NCBI GenBank assembly: GCA_963582255.1
Contig: CAUZRD010000025.1
Location: 1-17,662 of the forward strand
Source: CAUZRD01 sp963582255
Lineage (GTDB): Bacteria; Pseudomonadota; Alphaproteobacteria; Rhizobiales; TMED25
Direction: 5' to 3'
DNA length: 17,662 bases
This document shows positions 14,460 through 17,662 of this stretch, piece after piece. The translations under genes and the position numbers were made by a program. The notes beneath the pieces were generated by a model. It saw nothing but the letters and a program-made list of their open reading frames with translations, did not search any database and had not been told where the DNA came from. Numbering within the stretch: the stretch's first letter is position 1; each line of letters starts with the position of its first letter.

Positions 14460-14777
14460 TCAAGACTGACCAAAAAATTCACACTGACCGGCAACATAGC
14501 CGTTAATGGTTGAAATCGGCTCGAAGGAGTGAGTGACGCAGCTCTCTTCTAATTCACAGGCGTCCGCGCATAAACTCTTTGTCGTGCTGTAGACCTTATA
14601 ACTCGACAAGCCTTCGGTCAAAACAGGATTGGTTCTGGTTGCTCCGGCAGGAGGAGGGTTTGTTGCAAAAGGTCCATTTGGCATGAGGGGGTCGTCCACC
14701 ATATTCTGGCAACTGGTAAGAAACACAGTTGCAATAAATGCAACCGCGAAATAATTGATTGTTCGAGGTGCATTCAT
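14460..14777 (-). CDS. Small Cys-rich lipoprotein, PAN/apple-like C-terminus
   Basis: 105 residues. The signal region (about 7-22) ends in lipobox LTSC, giving lipidated Cys23. A proline-rich linker (about 30-50) leads to a C-terminal part with four cysteines: Cys70, Cys74, Cys80 and Cys99, in the order SLCADACELEESC...GQCEFF. This spacing, with aromatic residues after the last cysteine, resembles the short bacterial PAN/apple domain, a fold used for protein or carbohydrate binding. It is shorter than a full PAN domain, so the match is tentative. The start has no clear Shine-Dalgarno (GTGAG is directly adjacent). It lies upstream of the Nudix gene and downstream of the flavoprotein gene, all on the - strand. 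Confidence 0.75.
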   Translation of the reverse strand: MNAPRTINYFAVAFIATVFLTSCQNMVDDPLMPNGPFATNPPPAGATRTNPVLTEGLSSYKVYSTTKSLCADACELEESCVTHSFEPISTINGYVAGQCEFFGQS

Positions 14778-14866
14778 CTCACTATTCTGTCCTGATTTTT
14801 TGTTACTGAGTGTGTTTTGATTACTTTAACATGATCAGAGATTTTAGTTGCATCCATAACATCATA

Positions 14867-16336
14867 TCAACTACGTGATGATGCGGCGAGGACTTTGCCG
14901 GGGTTAAGTATGCCATTAGGATCAAAAGTCAATTTAAGGCTTTGCATCATCTCCATGCCTACTGGGTCGGCGGTGAGGGCAAGGGCGTCCCGCTTGATGC
15001 GGCCAATCCCATGCTCGGCGCTTATTGAACCCAGCATCGACGCTACAATGCGGTGAACAACGGCATTCATTTCATCCCAGTAGGCAAGATAAGAATCCCG
15101 GTCCATGTCCGGTGGTTGGGTTACATTGAAGTGGATGTTACCGTCGCCGATATGGCCGAACGGTACCGGTCGGGCGCCGGGAACGACCCGGGTGACCGCT
15201 TCGCTAGCTTCTTCAATAAATTGCGGAATGCGTGCCACCGGAACTGAAACGTCATGTTTGATGCTGCCGCCCTCATCACGCTGGACTTCGACAACCAGAT
15301 GTCGTAGCCGCCAGAGATTCTGTGCTTGGGAAAGAGATTGGGCAATCATGGCATCGGTGGCAACGTGGTCTTCGATCGCGCTTTCTAATATAGTTTCCAT
15401 GATATCATCTAGTGCCGCGCAGGCTTGAGTTGATGAGAGTTCGGCTAGCACATACCACGGCGATGGTGTCTCCAGCGGATCGCGCTCACTTGGGCGATGG
15501 TTGAGGACGAATTCGATGCCGATCCGTGGCAGCAACTCACAGCTGGTTAATAGGCCGCCGCCTGATTGCAGACGATGCAGAATTTCGACTGCGCTGGTGA
15601 CGTCAGGTACTGCGATGAGAGCTGTCATGGTGGTACGTGGGCGCGGAAATATTTTCAGCGTGGCTGCGGTGATGATACCTAGAGTGCCTTCACTGCCGAC
15701 AAACATGTCCTTCAGACTATAGCCTGTATTATCCTTGCGCAGCCGTTTTAGCCCATTCCAGATTCGTCCGTCCGCTAGAACAACCTCCAGACCATAGGTC
15801 AGCTCGCGCATATTGCCATAGGCAAGAACTGCGATACCTCCGGCATTGGTTGCCAGATTTCCACCAATTTGGCACGAACCTTCTGCGCCAAGACTTAATG
15901 GAAACAGCCGGTCGGCGTTCTCTGCTGCTAGTTGTAGGTTGCGTAATATTACTCCGGCTTCTGCGACAATCGCATTGCTTTGAACGTCTATTTCTCGGAT
16001 CCGGTTGAGCCGTGAAAGAGATAATATGATCTCGCATCCAGAGCGGAATGGGGTTTGACCACCAACCAAACCGGTATTACCAGATTGGGGCACTATGGGT
16101 GTGTGTGTCTCATTAGCAATAGCCATGATTTTCGCCACTTCATCGGTCGATCCGGGAAGTAGAACAAGTGGGGTTAACCCGACGAATAGTTCGCGCGGTT
16201 CGACAACAAATGGGGCAATGTCTTCCGGCTTATTTAGCGCATATCGTTCTCCAACGACCTCGCGGAAGCGTTGGCAGGTGTCATTGCTAGGTGGGGTAAA
16301 CGAGTTTAAGTCAGATTTTGTGGTAGCGTTGGTCAT
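14867..16336 (-). CDS. FAD-linked oxidase, GlcD / D-2-hydroxyglutarate dehydrogenase-like
   Basis: 489 residues, usual length for the D-2-hydroxyacid dehydrogenase group of the vanillyl-alcohol-oxidase superfamily. It oxidises a D-2-hydroxyacid (candidates: D-2-hydroxyglutarate, D-lactate, glycolate) using FAD. The FAD-binding domain shows PQSGNTGLVGGQTP (about 83-96) and SLGAEGSCQIGGNLATNAGG (148-167), then GYSLKDMFVGSEGTLGIIT. The C-terminal substrate domain shows KHDVSVP, FGHIGDGNIHFNV and SAEHGIG, with metal/substrate histidines in GHIGDGNIH and EHG. No separate FeS subunit (GlcF-like) is next to it, which favours the D-2-hydroxyglutarate or D-lactate type. The start is supported by GAG six bases before the ATG. 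It is 21 bases downstream of tsaC, so the two are co-transcribed. Confidence 0.93.
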   Translation of the reverse strand: MTNATTKSDLNSFTPPSNDTCQRFREVVGERYALNKPEDIAPFVVEPRELFVGLTPLVLLPGSTDEVAKIMAIANETHTPIVPQSGNTGLVGGQTPFRSGCEIILSLSRLNRIREIDVQSNAIVAEAGVILRNLQLAAENADRLFPLSLGAEGSCQIGGNLATNAGGIAVLAYGNMRELTYGLEVVLADGRIWNGLKRLRKDNTGYSLKDMFVGSEGTLGIITAATLKIFPRPRTTMTALIAVPDVTSAVEILHRLQSGGGLLTSCELLPRIGIEFVLNHRPSERDPLETPSPWYVLAELSSTQACAALDDIMETILESAIEDHVATDAMIAQSLSQAQNLWRLRHLVVEVQRDEGGSIKHDVSVPVARIPQFIEEASEAVTRVVPGARPVPFGHIGDGNIHFNVTQPPDMDRDSYLAYWDEMNAVVHRIVASMLGSISAEHGIGRIKRDALALTADPVGMEMMQSLKLTFDPNGILNPGKVLAASSRS

Positions 16337-16357
16337 ATGTCACTCATTTTTATTTGA

Positions 16358-17320
16358 TTAAGCGCGCTGTGCACTGGCGCGGTTTAGCCGGTCGTTGATG
16401 GCCTCGCCGATGCCATGATGTGGAATGGGCATGATTGCAGCGTTTTGTGCTCCCAACAGATCAATCTGGCGCAAAACAGAAAACAAGTTTGCCGCAGCCT
16501 CAATTATATCCCCGCTGGGAGATAGATTGAATTCCGGAGCGCTGCCAAGCGGCGGCGTCCCAAACGCAATGAAAACATCATCCTTCTGGCGTTGCGTAGC
16601 ATTAATTCGCAATATGGCGTTAGGTGCATAATGGCTGGTGAGCTGCCCGGGAGCACTTATTCTGGTTGTGTTGTTAGTTAGCAAATCTTGGCCGATTACT
16701 TTCTCGATCTGGCTGCGCTCTATGGCACCGGCCCGTAGTAGCCGCGGCGCATCGTCCTGGCAGCTGATAATGGTTGATTCAATGCCGATAACCGTTGGCC
16801 CATCATCGAGCACCATTGAGACTCTCATGCCGAGATCCGCGGCCACGTGGCAAGCCACTGTAGCGCTGATATGCCCTGATCTGTTGGCGCTGGGAGCAGC
16901 GATGGGAATGCCTGCAACGCGAAGTAATTCTTGTGCTATTAGTCCTCCTGGAATTCGTAGCGCGATTGTATTAAGACCGGCCATTGCAATATCGCAAACT
17001 TTGCAGGTTTTGGATTTTGGTACCACCAGAGTTATTGGGCCAGGCCAGAACGCGCGGGCTAGCTCCACCGCATGGTCGTTGAAATTCCCGAAGCTGCGTG
17101 CTTGTGATAAATCAGCGACATGTACGATCAGGGGATTGAATTTTGGTCGATTTTTGGCGGCAAAGATACCGGCAACGGCCTCCCCATTGAGTGCGTTGGC
17201 ACCAAGCCCATAGACGGTTTCGGTTGGAAACGCGACTAGCTTACCCGCGAGCAGAAGGTCTGCTGCATCACGTAGGGCTGCCGTATCCGCCGGCCTGATA
17301 CACTGGGTTTGCCCATTCAT
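16358..17320 (-). CDS. tsaC: Threonylcarbamoyl-AMP synthase, Sua5 type
   Basis: Makes L-threonylcarbamoyl-AMP from threonine, bicarbonate and ATP, the first step of the t6A37 modification of ANN-decoding tRNAs. The protein has 320 residues with the ATG at 17320: an N-terminal YrdC domain (AFPTETVYGLGANA near 30-43, AKNRPKFNPLIVHV with catalytic Lys/Arg, and APSANRSG) followed by the C-terminal Sua5 domain (linker APGQLTSHYAPNA). The Sua5 domain marks the long form, not the short TsaC. The reading frame stays open upstream to about 17428, but 17320 is preferred because family members begin shortly before the conserved block, and AGG sits about eight bases upstream. It is divergent from the acyl-CoA dehydrogenase gene with about 177 bases between them, presumably holding both promoters. 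Confidence 0.94.
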   Translation of the reverse strand: MNGQTQCIRPADTAALRDAADLLLAGKLVAFPTETVYGLGANALNGEAVAGIFAAKNRPKFNPLIVHVADLSQARSFGNFNDHAVELARAFWPGPITLVVPKSKTCKVCDIAMAGLNTIALRIPGGLIAQELLRVAGIPIAAPSANRSGHISATVACHVAADLGMRVSMVLDDGPTVIGIESTIISCQDDAPRLLRAGAIERSQIEKVIGQDLLTNNTTRISAPGQLTSHYAPNAILRINATQRQKDDVFIAFGTPPLGSAPEFNLSPSGDIIEAAANLFSVLRQIDLLGAQNAAIMPIPHHGIGEAINDRLNRASAQRA

Positions 17321-17497
17321 GTCATGCCTATCTGAACCATATGGTGATGCTTGGTCGAAGTATCTATTAGCTAATAATATTGACCTTGTCTTCTTGATCA
17401 ATAAGATCAACCATTCAGTGAATGGCACCAGCCAATATGCATAGGCAACCCCATGACGTCATCGTCTATGAACTGACCTTGGCCCAAGAGTGAAAAA

Positions 17498-17662
17498 ATG
17501 AGTTTTTCTGCACCCGTTGATGATATTGCCTTTACCCTTGAATATGCGACAGATTTTCCTGCTTTGCGAAAACTCTCGGAGTTTGCTGATTTTGGCTCCG
17601 ATACCCTGATGGCGGTTTTGGGCGAGGCGGCACGCTTTTCCGATGATGTGGTCGCTCCGCTA
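17498..17662 (+). CDS. Acyl-CoA dehydrogenase, N-terminal part (runs off the window)
   Basis: Only the first 55 codons are present and the gene continues past the right edge. The protein begins MSFSAPVDDIAFTLEY and continues with helices ending in EAARFSDDVVAPL, which matches the extra N-terminal segment found in a group of alphaproteobacterial acyl-CoA dehydrogenases (AcylCoA_DH_N type). That group oxidises acyl-CoA with FAD in fatty-acid or related acyl breakdown; the chain length used is not visible. The start is supported by AAGAG (17486-17490) seven bases before the ATG. It is divergent from tsaC. The call rests on N-terminal similarity only, since the catalytic region lies outside. Confidence 0.8.
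   Translation, partial: MSFSAPVDDIAFTLEYATDFPALRKLSEFADFGSDTLMAVLGEAARFSDDVVAPL

Noticed and set aside
1..17662. CRISPR arrays, insertion sequences, integrase or transposase genes.
   Set aside because: I looked for regularly spaced repeats, paired terminal repeats and recombinase-type proteins and saw none; the tRNA tail is the only mobile-element sign.

Overview
The window looks like a chromosomal contig from an alphaproteobacterium. The main evidence is the cluster bolA / J-domain protein / cobS / cobT, which is a familiar neighbourhood in that class, plus a protein resembling the C-terminal domain of GcrA, a cell-cycle regulator largely confined to alphaproteobacteria. The acyl-CoA dehydrogenase and Sua5-type tsaC at the right end fit the same group. 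Order or genus cannot be decided from the sequence alone.

Layout. (1) Positions 1-5797 hold a terminator-like hairpin and then a complete peptide/nickel-type ABC importer, all on the + strand: two permeases, a secreted solute-binding protein and two ATPases. A strong hairpin lies between the binding-protein gene and the ATPase genes. (2) A small cupin protein follows at 6054-6452. (3) About 800 bases without a gene follow (6453-7245). They contain the 3' part of a tRNA gene (T arm, acceptor 3' strand and CCA) with no matching 5' part, which is the kind of scar left at the far end of an element integrated into a tRNA gene. (4) An AT-rich stretch (about 7000-8300) carries a small lipoprotein with a possible carbohydrate-binding fold and a 72-residue protein resembling a free-standing GcrA C-terminal domain. 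(5) A Zn-dependent amidase of the allantoate/N-carbamoyl-amino-acid hydrolase family (+ strand) converges on the - strand cluster cobT-cobS-J-protein, and bolA diverges from the J-protein gene. (6) Further - strand genes follow: a conserved-looking hypothetical, a Nudix hydrolase, a small Cys-rich lipoprotein, a GlcD/D-2-hydroxyglutarate-dehydrogenase-like flavoprotein, and tsaC. (7) The window ends in the first 55 codons of a + strand acyl-CoA dehydrogenase that diverges from tsaC.

How the parts work together. The importer genes form one functional unit that would take up a peptide-like or other oligomeric solute; the substrate cannot be read from sequence. The cupin next to it may act on the imported compound, but this is only proximity. 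CobS (AAA+ ATPase) and CobT (VWA protein with MIDAS motif) are partner subunits of the aerobic cobaltochelatase; the large CobN subunit is not in the window. BolA and the J-protein are maintenance proteins. tsaC and the flavoprotein are closely spaced and probably co-transcribed.

Rough hand counts on single 60-base lines gave about 55-58% G+C in the transporter part, about 40% in the lipoprotein region and about 45-52% in the right-hand part. Together with the tRNA tail this suggests that the transporter/cupin block may be acquired DNA whose right edge is near 6924. I found no integrase, transposase, CRISPR array or rRNA, and no dramatic new multi-gene system. The two items most worth following are the tRNA tail and the stand-alone GcrA-like domain.
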